DNA of 9,045 bases from DASWVC01 sp036401335 (GCA_036401335.1 DASWVC010000053.1:1-9045), one strand, 5' to 3'; shown: positions 1-7,049, numbered from the stretch's first letter. Translations and numbers: made by a program. Notes: generated by a model not told the origin, from the sequence alone.

Positions 1-2320
1 GGCGGAGCCGGTCGGCCGTCCACGGTTCGTTTTCGTCGGAAGCGGTCGAGTTTACGGCGGAAAGGGCCACCTCAAAGTCGCCCGTGAGGAGGTCCCGCAG
101 GAAAGTAAAGATGCGGTTGCGAACGGCCGCAAGAAAGGCTTTTGGATCGCGGGTGATGTCGCGGGCTGCTTCCTCGGCGCCGGGCGGGCGCACTTCGGCA
201 GCCTCGCCGCGCGGCTGGTAGTTTGGGTCCCGCATCTTCTCCCACTCTTCCAGGAGGCTGGCATCGATCTGGCGGAGCATGGCGGCGAGATAAAGTTCCA
301 TCTCGCGAATGGCATCGTTTTTCGCGTGGTCCGGCACCGTTTGCGCAAGCACTTTGTGGACGTTGGAAAGGTGACGCAAAAGGACGCCTTCGGCCCGCTG
401 CAGCTCATAAACCTTGATGTAATCGGCGAACGAACGAAACTCCTCGAACATTTCGCGGGCGATCGATTTCGGGCGGATGTTTTCTTCACCGATCCACGGA
501 TGCCGCTCGGCAAAAGCATTAAAGGTTGAATAGATAAAATCGCGGTTCGGCTTGGGGTATTCGAGCTTTTCGAGTTCCTCCATCCGCTCGTTGTAATCAA
601 GGCCCTGCATTTTCATTTCTGCGACGGCCTGGCTTTTGAGTTTGTCGAGTTGTTTCCGAAGAATCACGTCCGGGTCTTCGAGGATGGACTCGGCGAGCGT
701 GAGCACGACGAAGGCGTAATCCGGTGCCTGCGGGTCCATCAACGGCAGGGTATCATGGACGTACAGCGACAGGGTTTGGTTCATCGAAAAGTCGTCCTGC
801 AGGGCGACGTTGACCCGCAGCTTCGCGCCTTCGGCCGTTTGCGGGATGAACTCGATGATCTTCCTCTCGACCAAACCCCGGAACAATTGCCACCCGCGCC
901 GGGTCAGTGCCTTCTTGGATTTCGGAGTCTCGTGGCAACGGCGGATCAGGTCCTGCATGGCACGGCATCCGTCCGTTGGCCGGCTGAGCACGTTGAGCAG
1001 CATCCCGTGGGTGACCTGGAACTGGCTGGTAAGCCGCTCCGGAGGCGCAGCCAGCAACCGGGCAAAGGTTTGCTTGTCCCAATTCACGAAGTTCCTCTCC
1101 GGCGGTTTGCGTCTGACGAACTTCTTGCCGCCGCCGGTCTGCTTTCGTTCAAGTTGCAGGTTTTCGATGTAGTGCGCGGGGGCCTGGGCGACAACCCAGC
1201 CGCAGTCGTCGAACCCCTTGCGGCCCGCCCGCCCGCTGATCTGATGAAAGTCTCGCGCCGATAGAATAGCGGTTTTTTGTCCGCTGAATTTACAGAGCTG
1301 CGTGAAGAGGACGGTCCGAATCGGCACATTGATTCCGACGCCCAGCGTGTCCGTGCCGCAGATCACCTTTAACAGGCCGCGCTGCGCCAACTGCTCAACC
1401 AGCACGCGGTATTTCGGCAGCAGGCCGGCGTGGTGCAGCCCGATTCCGTGCCGCAGCCATTTCTTGATCTCGGGGCCATAAGGGCTGCTGAACCTGAAGC
1501 CTTCCAGCGCGTGCGCGATCGCGGTTTTCTCCTCCCGGGTGCAGACGTTGGTGCTGGTGAAATCCTGTGCGCTCTGAGCGGCCTCCAGCTGGGTGAAATG
1601 CACGACGTAAACGGGACCCTTGCCTCCGGCGATCAAGCCCTCGAGCGTCTGGGACAGCGGCGTTTCAACGTAAGAAAATTCCAGCGGCACCGGCCGGTCC
1701 CTGGAAGCGACGGTAACGGTTTGGAGCCCGTTCAAACGGGTGAGTTCCTCTTCGAAAAACCGGGTGTCGCCGAGGGTGGCCGACATCAGCAGGAACCGGG
1801 CCTGCGGCAGCGTGAGCAGAGGAACCTGCCAGGCGGCGCCGCGATCACGGTCGGCGTAATAATGGAACTCGTCCATGATGACGTCTTGCACGTTTGTGCG
1901 GCCGCCTTCGCGCAGGGCCATATTGGCGAGGATCTCCGCCGTGCAGCAAAGGATTGGAGCGTCACGGTTAACCGAGGCGTCGCCCGTGCTCAACCCGACG
2001 TTTTCGGCCCCAAATTCACGGCAAAGGTCCCGCCACTTCTCATTGACCAAAGCTTTGATCGGGCAGGTGTAGATCGATCGTTTACCCTGCGCCAGGCTCT
2101 TGAAATGCAGGGCGGTGGCCACGAGTGATTTGCCGGAACCGGTCGGGGTGTTCAGGATGACATTTTTCTCGTCATACAGCTCGAGCATGGCCGTTTCTTG
2201 GGCCGGATAAAGCTGGAGCTGCCGGCGCTCGATGTAATCGAGAAACCTTCCCAGCAGAAGGTCGTTGTCGAGGGTCAGGCCCGGCGGAGTCAGAGTGGAG
2301 GCAAAGAGCGTCGAAGGCAC
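1..2320 (-). CDS. DEAD/DEAH-box superfamily II helicase, DUF3516 type (C-terminus cut by window edge)
   Basis: This is a predicted ATP-dependent RNA/DNA helicase of the Ski2-like part of superfamily II. The open frame reads from 2320 to the left edge, giving 773 residues. Counting from the start, Walker A is TPTGSGKS (58-65), motif II is DEFH (149-152) in place of DEAD/DEAH, motif III is SAT (179-181), and motif VI is QISGRAGRKG (359-368). The roughly 400 residues after the helicase core are rich in charged helices and match the position of the DUF3516 domain. Family members I recall, mainly actinobacterial, are about 800-850 aa and share the DEFH box, so perhaps 50-80 residues are missing. 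The GTG start at 2320-2318 was chosen because an in-frame TAA lies five codons upstream (2335-2333) and no ATG occurs before the conserved region. No good Shine-Dalgarno precedes it. The cellular substrate is unknown; RNA processing or decay is an inference from Ski2-like relatives. It is divergent from the FAS1 gene. Confidence 0.9.
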   Translation of the reverse strand, partial: MPSTLFASTLTPPGLTLDNDLLLGRFLDYIERRQLQLYPAQETAMLELYDEKNVILNTPTGSGKSLVATALHFKSLAQGKRSIYTCPIKALVNEKWRDLCREFGAENVGLSTGDASVNRDAPILCCTAEILANMALREGGRTNVQDVIMDEFHYYADRDRGAAWQVPLLTLPQARFLLMSATLGDTRFFEEELTRLNGLQTVTVASRDRPVPLEFSYVETPLSQTLEGLIAGGKGPVYVVHFTQLEAAQSAQDFTSTNVCTREEKTAIAHALEGFRFSSPYGPEIKKWLRHGIGLHHAGLLPKYRVLVEQLAQRGLLKVICGTDTLGVGINVPIRTVLFTQLCKFSGQKTAILSARDFHQISGRAGRKGFDDCGWVVAQAPAHYIENLQLERKQTGGGKKFVRRKPPERNFVNWDKQTFARLLAAPPERLTSQFQVTHGMLLNVLSRPTDGCRAMQDLIRRCHETPKSKKALTRRGWQLFRGLVERKIIEFIPQTAEGAKLRVNVALQDDFSMNQTLSLYVHDTLPLMDPQAPDYAFVVLTLAESILEDPDVILRKQLDKLKSQAVAEMKMQGLDYNERMEELEKLEYPKPNRDFIYSTFNAFAERHPWIGEENIRPKSIAREMFEEFRSFADYIKVYELQRAEGVLLRHLSNVHKVLAQTVPDHAKNDAIREMELYLAAMLRQIDASLLEEWEKMRDPNYQPRGEAAEVRPPGAEEAARDITRDPKAFLAAVRNRIFTFLRDLLTGDFEVALSAVNSTASDENEPWTADRLR

Positions 2321-2464
2321 GATGCCGGCACTTTAGCAGGCGTGAGCCCTTTTTCAGAAAAGGGAATGAAAGCGGGCGCGAATTCTCGTAGCCGGCATCC
2401 AAAGGGCGATAACCAACGCATTGTTTGCAGTAATTAGAAAATAGTGCTTCTTACGCTATTAAAT

Positions 2465-3013
2465 ATGAAAAATAAAATCTATGGTGGGGTGGTTGTGGCT
2501 CTCGTGCTTGGTGCAGGTAACCTTTTTGCGGCCAATCCAATGGTTGGCGGCAAAGAAATGTTTCCGGATAAAGACATTGTGCAGAACGCAGTAAATTCCG
2601 CCGACCACACCACGTTGGTAGCCGCGGTGAAAGCGGCGGGGTTGGTTTCAACCCTGGAAAGCAAAGGTCCGTTTACCGTTTTTGCGCCAACCAATGAAGC
2701 GTTTGACAAGTTGCCGGCAGGGACGGTGGACACTTTGCTTAAGCCGGAAAACAAAGCAAAACTGGCCAAGATCCTGACCTACCATGTTGTTCCCGGCAAG
2801 ATGAGTGCCGCCGAATTGATGGAGGCCATCAGGAAGGGCGGGGGCAAAGCTACGTTGAAAACGGCAGCGGGTGAAAACCTCACTGCCCGGGTCAAGGGTG
2901 GAAAGGTGATGGTCTCAGATGTGACGGGTCACACGGCGACGGTCACGATCGCAGACGTGGATCAATCGAACGGTGTGATCCACGTCGTCGACACCGTTTT
3001 GCTCCCCAAGTAA
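2465..3013 (+). CDS. Exported fasciclin (FAS1) domain protein
   Basis: This 182-aa protein has one FAS1 domain, a fold used for adhesion and extracellular matrix binding in secreted or surface proteins. Residues 1-23 form a typical Sec signal peptide: Lys at 2 and 4, a hydrophobic core, and an Ala-rich cleavage site near NLFA/A (20-23). The FAS1 domain spans about 37-182, with the H1 box FTVFAPTNEAF (70-80), the central YH motif in LTYHVVPG (104-111) and the H2 box GVIHVVDTVLLP (170-181). Length and order match single-domain bacterial FAS1 proteins. ATG 2465 was preferred because it gives a clean signal peptide; an in-frame GTG at 2444 would add seven residues. Neither start has a clear Shine-Dalgarno. 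The stop codon sits in a 14-bp tandem duplication and a strong terminator follows 40 bp downstream, so the gene is probably monocistronic. Its ligand is unknown. Confidence 0.92.
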   Translation: MKNKIYGGVVVALVLGAGNLFAANPMVGGKEMFPDKDIVQNAVNSADHTTLVAAVKAAGLVSTLESKGPFTVFAPTNEAFDKLPAGTVDTLLKPENKAKLAKILTYHVVPGKMSAAELMEAIRKGGGKATLKTAAGENLTARVKGGKVMVSDVTGHTATVTIADVDQSNGVIHVVDTVLLPK

Positions 3014-3027
3014 TGCTCCCCAAGTAA
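3000..3027 (+). repeat. 14-bp tandem duplication over the FAS1 stop codon
   Basis: TGCTCCCCAAGTAA occurs twice back to back (3000-3013 and 3014-3027), with no mismatch. The first copy holds the last codons and the TAA of the FAS1 gene. The second copy reproduces them directly downstream, placing a second TAA (3025-3027) in another frame (+2). It looks like a recent slippage duplication without effect on the protein. Confidence 0.9.
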
Positions 3028-3052
3028 GGTTCTTCCGAGGAGAGAGCGGTTC

Positions 3053-3085
3053 AGCGCGCGGCTATTGGCCGCGCGCTTTTTTTTT
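3053..3085 (+). terminator. Intrinsic terminator of the FAS1 gene
   Basis: A perfect 10-bp GC-rich stem (AGCGCGCGGC 3053-3062, GCCGCGCGCT 3068-3077) closes a 5-nt TATTG loop and runs straight into nine Ts (3077-3085). This is a textbook Rho-independent terminator in the plus direction, 40 bp after the FAS1 stop. There is no T tract on the opposite strand, so it should not terminate the small minus-strand ORF at 3121-3411. Confidence 0.95.
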
Positions 3086-3120
3086 GGAGCCGCGCAATGG
3101 GCGACGGACGGCAGCACGGT

Positions 3121-3411
3121 TCAGGCGGGGGGCTCGAAGCTGAACCGCAGGATTTCGGTTCCGGGGTCTTCCGGCGAATCCTGGCGTAAGAAATGCAAAG
3201 TAATGGCTTCAAGGTCCCGGGAAATCCAGCACACGCTTGGTCGAAAATCCGCCGGAACCACGGCCGGATTTACCTTTCGGGTAAGCCGGAAACGACCGAG
3301 GACAGCCTCGTCGCTCAGCCGGAAAAGGTTTTGAAAGTCGAACGCGACCGCATTGGAATGGCGCACCGCCGTGGCCGTTGAATCGCTTGTCGGAAACAGA
3401 TTAACCGTCAT
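3121..3411 (-). CDS. Hypothetical protein, 96 aa
   Basis: I do not recognise this family. The frame from ATG 3411 to TGA 3121 encodes 96 residues without a signal peptide or membrane segment. The middle and end are rich in Phe, Arg and Asp/Glu, with phrases such as FDFQNLFRLSDEAV, RLTRKVNPAVVPADF and WISRDLEAITLHFL that look like a small folded soluble beta/alpha protein rather than random translation. Codon choice (many third-position C/G, few rare codons) resembles the neighbouring genes. The open frame continues to another ATG at 3519, but the extra 36 residues (Arg-rich, low order) look like non-coding read-through, so 3411 was chosen. No convincing ribosome binding site is visible. It stands alone, convergent with the FAS1 gene. 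A spurious ORF remains possible. Confidence 0.5.
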   Translation of the reverse strand: MTVNLFPTSDSTATAVRHSNAVAFDFQNLFRLSDEAVLGRFRLTRKVNPAVVPADFRPSVCWISRDLEAITLHFLRQDSPEDPGTEILRFSFEPPA

Positions 3412-3560
3412 AAATTCACGTCTTAAGTTCTGCCAGTTGAGGCAACTGATGGTTGCAGGTCGGCTGCGACGCTGGTTTCGTCGGGACACCATCGGGTGCA
3501 CCCTGAAATCCCTGTTCACACCAAAACCTCGTCGCGGCTTTCCGGATGCTTTCTAAGCAA

Positions 3561-3836
3561 CCGAGGTGCCAAGCTCGGATTCACACTTGGCCGGGAGAGC
3601 TTCCGCTAAGTCGGAAGGACCCGGTGAAGGGAGGTGTAAGTACCACGAATTCAAGGCCTTAAAACCTGAATGACCGTCTCTGAAGTGTAGGTGAAGAACC
3701 CGCGGAGACGGCCTTTACGAACGTGCCAGGAAAACGCGCCGCACCTCACAAGCGTTGCGAACGCGGGAAACCGCGTTCCGTTTCAGGGACACGCAACGCA
3801 CGATAAAGTCTGGTGTCGGCGCAATCGCACTAAGAC
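3561..3836 (+). ncRNA. Candidate structured RNA, possibly HEARO/omega-RNA-like, no partner protein
   Basis: No protein frame is convincing here, but nearly every segment pairs locally. Helices seen by eye are: CCGAG 3561-3565 with CTCGG 3574-3578; its loop GCCAAG 3568-3573 with CTTGGC 3586-3591, which would be a pseudoknot; CCGGG 3591-3595 with CCCGG 3620-3624, enclosing TTCCG 3601-3605 with CGGAA 3612-3616; ATTCAAGG 3649-3656 with CCTGAAT 3665-3671 (one bulge); CCGTCTC 3674-3680 with GAGACGG 3705-3711; CGTGC 3722-3726 with GCACG 3798-3802; GCGTTGCG 3752-3759 with CGCAACGC 3792-3799; AACGCGG 3760-3766 with CCGCGTT 3771-3777 closing a GAAA tetraloop; and GTCT 3808-3811 with AGAC 3833-3836. The last base or two of some neighbouring helices overlap and would compete. 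The GNRA loop indicates the plus strand. Size and complexity suit a HEARO (IscB omega) RNA or a group II-like ribozyme fragment, but the class is a guess. Ends are approximate. Confidence 0.6.
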
Positions 3837-3858
3837 AAAGGGTGTGGGCGTGACCGGG

Positions 3859-3890
3859 GGCCCGGTAGGGCGGCGAGTCCCTTCGCCGCC
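3859..3890 (+). repeat. REP-like palindrome, copy 1 (left arm of 32-bp inverted pair)
   Basis: A GGCCCGGTAGG head precedes a hairpin with stem GGCGGCGA (3869-3876), loop GTCCCT (3877-3882) and stem TCGCCGCC (3883-3890). The whole 32-bp unit is perfectly repeated in inverted orientation at 4064-4095. The head-plus-hairpin form, short size and intergenic location fit REP elements, which in other bacteria are moved by RAYT (TnpA-REP) transposases. No such transposase is visible in the window. Confidence 0.8.
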
Positions 3891-3945
3891 GCGGTACGGC
3901 CCGCCGGGGTCAACGTCGCGGGCAGCGAGCGTGCCTTCGTCACCT

Positions 3946-3976
3946 GGCCGGCAGGGCCGGCAGTCCCTTGCCGGCC
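3946..3976 (+). repeat. REP-like palindrome, copy 2 (diverged)
   Basis: Same layout and same GTCCCT loop (3963-3968) as copy 1, but with stem GGCCGGCA (3955-3962) and TGCCGGCC (3969-3976). Three stem positions differ from copy 1 and all three changes are compensated on the other arm, so the hairpin is conserved while its sequence is not. The head CCGGCAGGGC matches the CCGGTAGGGC of copy 1 apart from one base. A direct repeat of GGCCGGCAG (3946-3954 and 3955-3963) overlaps the element. Confidence 0.75.
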
Positions 3977-4063
3977 GGGCGGTGAGGCGCGCCACCATCC
4001 CGGGCGCTTGAGGCGGTCGCGTAGGGGCACACGACCCGAGCGGGAAGGCCACCCCGATACCCT

Positions 4064-4095
4064 GGCGGCGAAGGGACTCGCCGCCCTACCGGGCC
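4064..4095 (-). repeat. REP-like palindrome, copy 3 (right arm of 32-bp inverted pair)
   Basis: This is the exact reverse complement of 3859-3890 over all 32 bases, with 173 bp between the arms. Two REP units facing each other define a REPIN-like unit of 237 bp (3859-4095), with copy 2 lying between the arms. Perfect identity of the arms suggests recent movement or gene conversion. Confidence 0.8.
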
Positions 4096-4185
4096 GCCGC
4101 TCGCTCCGATGGCCCTTGAAGGCCAAAGGTCTTTATCTTAGTGCCATTGGCACGCCAGTGTGGAAGCACGTGGGGATCGCGCCCG

Positions 4186-4217
4186 CCCGGTAGGGGAGCT
4201 TGTCCTCAAGCGCCCCC
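4186..4217 (+). repeat. REP-like hairpin, copy 4 (degenerate)
   Basis: It begins with the same CCCGGTAGGG head as copy 1 (4186-4195) and continues into a bulged hairpin: GGGG 4193-4196 with CCCC 4213-4216, and GCTTG 4198-4202 with CAAGC 4207-4211, closing a TCCT loop. The stem sequence is unrelated to copies 1 and 3, but the head and layout agree. It lies about 75 bp beyond the end of the cupin gene and is probably a more diverged member of the same repeat family. Confidence 0.55.
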
Positions 4218-4290
4218 TTTCAGTGCCCCCAGGCAGGGTTGATCATCCTTAACGGGTTGAGCGAGCGGTCCTCCGGAGCTTTGACAATCG

Positions 4291-4629
4291 TCAGGCGTCA
4301 CGGTCGTGCACCATGGCGGGAGGCGTGGTTGCCTCGACGGCCGTAAATGGTTCCAGAATTTTATAAGTGTGTTCCGAGCCTTTCGGGACGATCCAGGAAT
4401 CACCCGGTTCGAGCAAAATGATTTGGCCTTCCAAATGCAATTCGGCCCGGCCGGACAGCACGTACCCAACGGTTTCATACGCCCGTGAGGTCGTTGGATG
4501 CGTTTCTTCTGATCCGACGTTTTCCCAGAGCCGCATCGAAATATGAACCCCGGCGGCCAGGTATTTTTGGCCCATTTTACCCCGGGGCGATGTCCCCGCG
4601 TTCACTTTAGTAATGCTTTTATCACCCAT
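4291..4629 (-). CDS. Small single-domain cupin protein
   Basis: This 112-aa protein is one conserved beta-barrel (cupin). Motif 1 is represented by H44, E52 and G60 (YETVGYVLSG, 51-60), lacking one of the two usual histidines. Motif 2 is PGDSWIVPKGSEHTYK (75-90), with the PxGxxH core ending at H87. Metal binding is therefore plausible through H44, E52 and H87. Residues 34-40 (LWENVGS) precede the barrel, and the end carries FTAVEATTPP. Stand-alone cupins of this type are common and their substrate is usually unknown; detoxification or sugar/small-acid binding would be guesses. ATG 4629 was chosen because AAAGGAA lies about 9 nt upstream; the open frame extends to an ATG at 4728, but that extension has no cupin sequence. 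The gene is divergent from recQ, with 223 bp between the starts. Confidence 0.85.
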   Translation of the reverse strand: MGDKSITKVNAGTSPRGKMGQKYLAAGVHISMRLWENVGSEETHPTTSRAYETVGYVLSGRAELHLEGQIILLEPGDSWIVPKGSEHTYKILEPFTAVEATTPPAMVHDRDA

Positions 4630-4852
4630 GATCAGTGTTTCCTTTGTAAATTGTATGACGGCAGATTCATTCGGTATGCAGGCTTTGAGGGTGCCACCGG
4701 CGGTTTCTGCAGGTGTTTTCGCGTTCAAACTGTATTAAGGTTTGGTTGGTTTCCAGGATGAAGCAATTGCGGGCTGCCCTGAGGTTGGTAAATGGCAGCG
4801 AACCGTACCGGGGGGCGTTGAAACCGCCTTGGAAACTTCTATTTTCCACCCC

Positions 4853-6802
4853 ATGGCCCAGGACCACGCGGCGACCCCTGACCTCCTCCGCACGTTGCGC
4901 GACGTGTTCGGTTTCACCCGGTTCCGGCAGGGGCAGGAAGAAGTAATTCGCACCCTGCTAGGGGGCAAATCTGCCTTGGCTGTCTTTCCGACCGGCAGCG
5001 GCAAGAGCCTCTGTTACCAGCTTACCGCCTTGCACCTGCCGGGTCTGACGCTGGTGGTATCGCCCCTGATTGCGCTCATGAAAGACCAGGTGGACGTTCT
5101 CAGGCGCGGAAAGGTAGAGGCGGCCCGGCTGGATTCCACGTTGGGCGCCGTTGAATTACGTCAGATCGATGCGGATTTGTCTGCCGGCAAACTCCGGCTC
5201 CTTTACGTTGCCCCGGAGCGTTTTTCGAATGAAGGCTTTTTGCAAAAATTGCAACGCTGCCGGATTTCGTTGCTGGTGGTCGATGAAGCCCACTGCATCT
5301 CGGAATGGGGCCACAATTTTCGTCCGGATTACCTGAAACTGGCCGGGTTGTCCGGAAAACTCGGGGTTGAACGCGTGCTGGCATTGACGGCCACGGCCAC
5401 CCCAGCCGTTGCCAAAGACATTTGCCGCGAATTCAGCATCAGCCCCGAAGGGTACATTCACACGGGCTTTCACCGTCCGAACCTCTTTTTGCGGGCTCAA
5501 CCCCACCCGGAACCCAAAAGGTTGGAAGCTTTGGCGGAACGTTTGCAGTCCCAACCACGCGGGTCGACGATTGTTTACGTCACGCTGCAGCGGACCGCGG
5601 AAGAGGTTGCTGCCGGCCTGGGTCAGCAGGGCCTGCCGGCCCGGGCGTACCATGCGGGTTTGGCTACCGAAGAGCGGGAAACCGTCCAAAACTGGTTCAT
5701 GGACACGGCCAACGGAATCGTCGTCGCGACCATAGCTTTCGGCATGGGCATCGACAAAGCCGATGTCCGCTACGTTTATCACTATAACCTTCCGAAGACT
5801 TTGGAAAACTATTCGCAGGAGATCGGTCGGGCGGGCCGGGATGGGAAACCGGCGACCTGCGAGGTGCTGGGAACGGCGGACGACGCGGTTGTGTTGGAAA
5901 ATTTTACGTACGGGGACACGCCGGAGCCGGCCAGCGTTTCGGCCCTGGTGGAGATGATTCTGGCGCAGCCGGCTGAGTTCGATGTTTCCGTGCATGAGCT
6001 GTCAAGAAAACACGACGTCCGCCCCCTGGTAGTCAGTACGTTGCTGACCTACCTGGAGCTGGTTGGGGTGATCGAGGCAACCAGCCCTTTTTACACCGAA
6101 TACCACTTTGAGCCGCTCCGGCCGACCGCGGAAATTGTGGGCCGTTTTCAGGGTGAACGGGCGGTTTTTCTCCAAACGCTTTTTGCTGGCGCACGCAAAG
6201 CCAGAAAATGGTTTGCGGTGGACATTCCGGCCGCTGCGGCGGACCTGGGCTCTTCACGGCAACGCGTGGTGCGAGCCCTTAACTTTCTGGAGCAGGAAGG
6301 TGAACTTAAGCTGAAGGTGACCGGATTACGCCAAGGTTACCGGATCAAACAAAGTCCGAACCAGCCTGACCACCTCAAGGCCAAGCTCATCGAACGTTTT
6401 GAGGCTTTGGAGGCGCAATCAGTTGCCCGGGTCGGGCAAGTGCTTGAGTTGCTGTTCACCCCGGGTTGCCTGGTGCGAAGGCTGCTCCGTCATTTCGGCG
6501 AGGAACTCAACCAGGATTGCGGACATTGCGGCCCTTGCGCCGGGGAGCAGTTTGGTCCGGCGTTGCGCAGGCGGTCAGGGGCGTTCCTCCCGTTCGAAAC
6601 GACAGAACTGGCCGCCCTCAGTCGCAAACACCCCGGCGCACTCGCGACCTTACGCCAGAAGGCACGCTTTCTCTGTGGGTTGAGTTCACCACGGCTGACG
6701 GATGCAAAATTAAGCCGGCATCACCTGTTCGGATCATTGGCCGAAGTTCCTTTCACTGACGTGCTAGGCCAAGTTCGCCAGCTTCAAAAGCAGGATTGCT
6801 GA
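4853..6802 (+). CDS. recQ: RecQ-family ATP-dependent DNA helicase
   Basis: This is a 3'-5' DNA helicase of 649 aa acting in recombination, replication-fork repair and resolution of DNA structures. The RecQ motif 0 is FRQGQ (24-28), Walker A PTGSGKS (46-52), motif II DEAH (144-147) followed by the RecQ-specific aromatic loop CISEWGHNFRPDY (148-160), motif III LTATATP (178-184) and motif VI GRAGRDG (325-331). After the helicase core there is a winged-helix-like region (about 375-500), and only then four cysteines (539, 556, 559, 562; CGHCGPC) that fit the RecQ zinc site. E. coli RecQ carries its zinc module directly after the helicase core and ends in an HRDC domain; no clear HRDC is seen here. 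The layout resembles actinobacterial RecQ proteins I recall. ATG 4853 was chosen because conserved sequence starts about 20 residues later; the frame is open to 4742. No Shine-Dalgarno is evident. The gene stands alone, divergent from the cupin gene. Confidence 0.95.
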   Translation: MAQDHAATPDLLRTLRDVFGFTRFRQGQEEVIRTLLGGKSALAVFPTGSGKSLCYQLTALHLPGLTLVVSPLIALMKDQVDVLRRGKVEAARLDSTLGAVELRQIDADLSAGKLRLLYVAPERFSNEGFLQKLQRCRISLLVVDEAHCISEWGHNFRPDYLKLAGLSGKLGVERVLALTATATPAVAKDICREFSISPEGYIHTGFHRPNLFLRAQPHPEPKRLEALAERLQSQPRGSTIVYVTLQRTAEEVAAGLGQQGLPARAYHAGLATEERETVQNWFMDTANGIVVATIAFGMGIDKADVRYVYHYNLPKTLENYSQEIGRAGRDGKPATCEVLGTADDAVVLENFTYGDTPEPASVSALVEMILAQPAEFDVSVHELSRKHDVRPLVVSTLLTYLELVGVIEATSPFYTEYHFEPLRPTAEIVGRFQGERAVFLQTLFAGARKARKWFAVDIPAAAADLGSSRQRVVRALNFLEQEGELKLKVTGLRQGYRIKQSPNQPDHLKAKLIERFEALEAQSVARVGQVLELLFTPGCLVRRLLRHFGEELNQDCGHCGPCAGEQFGPALRRRSGAFLPFETTELAALSRKHPGALATLRQKARFLCGLSSPRLTDAKLSRHHLFGSLAEVPFTDVLGQVRQLQKQDC

Positions 6803-7049
6803 TTACCGACGTTCCATGACGGCCTCAACCCGTCGGCATCGGGCCCCTCGGATGCGAGTGTACGGCCCTTCAGCGGAAACGAGAACACGTCCGGGACGGC
6901 GCATCGAGCCGCTGCGACTTCCAGAGGGAGCACGATCCTGCATGACCATCCGAAGGGCCACCTGAGTGGGCAATCGCCGCGCAACCCTTTGCGGTCGGGC
7001 CAGGACGCCTCTGGGGCGCTGGCGAGCGGCCTGAGGAGGCAAAGCACGC

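Larger units (their letters stand above)
3412..4290. other. Gene-free stretch between the hypothetical ORF and the cupin gene
   Basis: No protein gene is supported across these 879 bp. The contents are a short non-descript segment (3412-3560) with one small hairpin (CGACG...CGTCG near 3468-3484), the candidate structured RNA (3561-3836), the palindrome cluster (3859-4217) and a spacer with a GTGCC-ATT-GGCAC hairpin at 4141-4153. Open frames that cross it are driven by the GC-rich palindromes and encode Arg/Pro/Gly-rich strings without protein character. Confidence 0.7.

Noticed and set aside
650..2128. Long plus-strand open frames (650-1264 and 1430-2128) and out-of-phase minus-strand frames within the helicase region
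   Set aside because: They overlap the helicase frame, which has complete family motifs; their translations have no recognisable domains and are by-products of high GC.
2421..2464. Sigma-70 promoter directly before the FAS1 gene
   Set aside because: AT-rich hexamers occur (such as TATTAA at 2457-2462), but none has a matching -35 at the right spacing upstream of the start codon.
3691..4193. Several Arg/Pro/Gly-rich open frames on both strands in the palindrome cluster
   Set aside because: They run through the GC-rich palindromes and structured RNA candidate; no start signals and no protein-like patterning.
3859..4217. Possible CRISPR array
   Set aside because: Units are palindromes in both orientations with irregular spacing and variable stems, not uniform direct repeats with unique spacers, and no cas gene is present.
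3561..4217. Complete group II intron
   Set aside because: No domain V-like 34-nt hairpin with the AGC triad, no credible 3' boundary and no intron-encoded reverse transcriptase were found; kept only as an alternative for the RNA candidate.
5156..5995. 279-residue minus-strand open frame inside recQ
   Set aside because: It lies wholly antisense to the conserved helicase core of RecQ and has no protein-family character.
6806..6836. Intrinsic terminator after recQ
   Set aside because: The hairpin has a long or alternative loop and no following T tract.
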